In this document: in pieces, positions 63,512 through 64,000 of the stretch
How the letters are laid out: each line of letters starts with the position of its first letter
Numbering within the stretch: position 1 is the first letter of the stretch
Source of the DNA: Oceanospirillaceae bacterium
GTDB lineage: Bacteria; Pseudomonadota; Gammaproteobacteria; Pseudomonadales; Balneatricaceae
Direction of reading: 5' to 3'
DNA length: 64,000 bases
Assembly: GCA_013215375.1 (NCBI GenBank)
Contig: JABSRB010000029.1
Location: forward strand, 1 to 64,000
The notes under the pieces: generated by a model
Databases searched by the model: none
Seen by the model: the letters and a program-made list of their open reading frames with translations, nothing else
Told to the model about the DNA's origin: nothing
Translations under genes and position numbers: made by a program

Positions 63512-64000
63512 ATGTCTGGCAGTAGTGAAATACTTCAGGATCACAGTTTACTGAGCAAGCTCGATAGGCTCTTTTTTAAACTGGAAACATTTTTAGCGCT
63601 ACTCGGTGGCATCACCATCTTTATGTTAGTGGTACTGGCAGTCGTCAATGTCTTGGGCCGCTGGCTCTTCTCATTACCAGTTAGCGGTTATATAGATTGG
63701 GTTGAGCAATTTATGGCGGTGTTTGCCTTCTTAGGTATCGCCTATTGTCAGCGCTTGGGTGGTCATATCCGCATGGATATATTCGTTTCACACATTAAGG
63801 GCAGAATCCTCTGGCTCAGCGAGTTCATTTCCACATTGATGATGTTAATCATTACCTTGGTGCTTGTTTACGGCTCTTACCTACATTTTTTACGCGCCTT
63901 TACCTTCGGTGACAGCTCCATGGATATAAGTTTGCCTATCTGGCCTGCAAAATTGGTAGTACCTTTTGCATTAAGCGTATTAGCGCTGCGTTTAATTTTA
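63512..64000 (+). CDS. TRAP transporter small permease (DctQ family), 3' end missing
   Basis: 163 codons are visible before the window ends, with no stop. It has four hydrophobic segments (about 32-52, 64-84, 105-125, 148-163) and the DctQ signature VVNVLGRWLFSLPVSGYIDW...EQFMAVFAFLGIAYCQRLGGHIRMDIF. The small subunit holds the large DctM permease. AGAGGTTTGT precedes the ATG, 85 bases after dctP. The DctM gene should follow outside the window. Confidence 0.93.
   Translation, partial: MSGSSEILQDHSLLSKLDRLFFKLETFLALLGGITIFMLVVLAVVNVLGRWLFSLPVSGYIDWVEQFMAVFAFLGIAYCQRLGGHIRMDIFVSHIKGRILWLSEFISTLMMLIITLVLVYGSYLHFLRAFTFGDSSMDISLPIWPAKLVVPFALSVLALRLIL

Overview
The window reads as a contiguous piece of chromosome from a marine-type gammaproteobacterium. 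The block radC / coaBC-dut-algC-argB-slmA with rpmB-rpmG, the block yafS-rnhA-dnaQ / gloB-mltD, the ydbH-ynbE-ydbL set, tmcA and srkA are all gammaproteobacterial arrangements. Placing algC and argB straight after dut is the Pseudomonas/Cellvibrionales order. The many TRAP transporter parts suggest a marine heterotroph. Genus and species cannot be read from the sequence. No phage, plasmid, full insertion sequence, rRNA operon or CRISPR array is visible. There is one tRNA (Thr, TGT).

Layout. 1-3.2 kb: YdbH-YnbE-YdbL envelope lipid-transport bridge. 3.2-6.7 kb: a small membrane gene that may be broken by an in-frame stop, srkA, rpmG, rpmB, radC, and two repeat-rich spacers. 6.9-12 kb: coaBC, dut, algC, two abutting MITE-like elements, argB, slmA. 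12-16 kb: a FecR-domain protein convergent with a CHASE2-PAS-GGDEF-EAL protein. 16-21 kb: YfcA-type permease, methyltransferase, GIY-YIG protein, YgjP-like peptidase, DUF3047 protein, orphan DctP. 21-29 kb: recQ, a ComFB-family pair, dnaQ, rnhA, yafS, gloB, mltD. 29.5-36.7 kb: sbmA divergent from yejABEF. 36.8-42 kb: tRNA-Thr, an amino-acid-type binding protein, and a very large AraC fusion with a response regulator. 42-51 kb: a TAXI-type TRAP locus (UspA, fused permease, binding protein, structured leader, small ORF, histidine kinase, second binding protein) and a J-like protein. 50.8-57.5 kb: lipoprotein, a decayed GlrR-like activator, DUF3820, tmcA, a decayed histidine kinase. 57.8-62 kb: RND efflux pair. 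62.4 kb to the end: a DctP/DctQ TRAP operon that runs out of the window.

Most genes are ordinary. The unusual signals are: (1) a regulator related to GlrR that has lost every ATPase and sigma-54 contact motif but kept its DNA-binding domain; (2) a sensor kinase with its ATP-binding motifs replaced; (3) an AraC regulator carrying about 690 extra helical residues, next to a response regulator with a remnant-like ATPase tail; (4) a multi-hairpin leader and a 44-codon membrane ORF upstream of the TAXI binding protein; (5) a family of 164-bp TA-flanked inverted-repeat elements, with a divergent relative; (6) three heptamer satellites, each beside a dispersed CTCTGTG palindrome; (7) a short TTAGGC palindrome that recurs just downstream of minus-strand genes.

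All calls come from reading the sequence and remembered family features. No database search was run.
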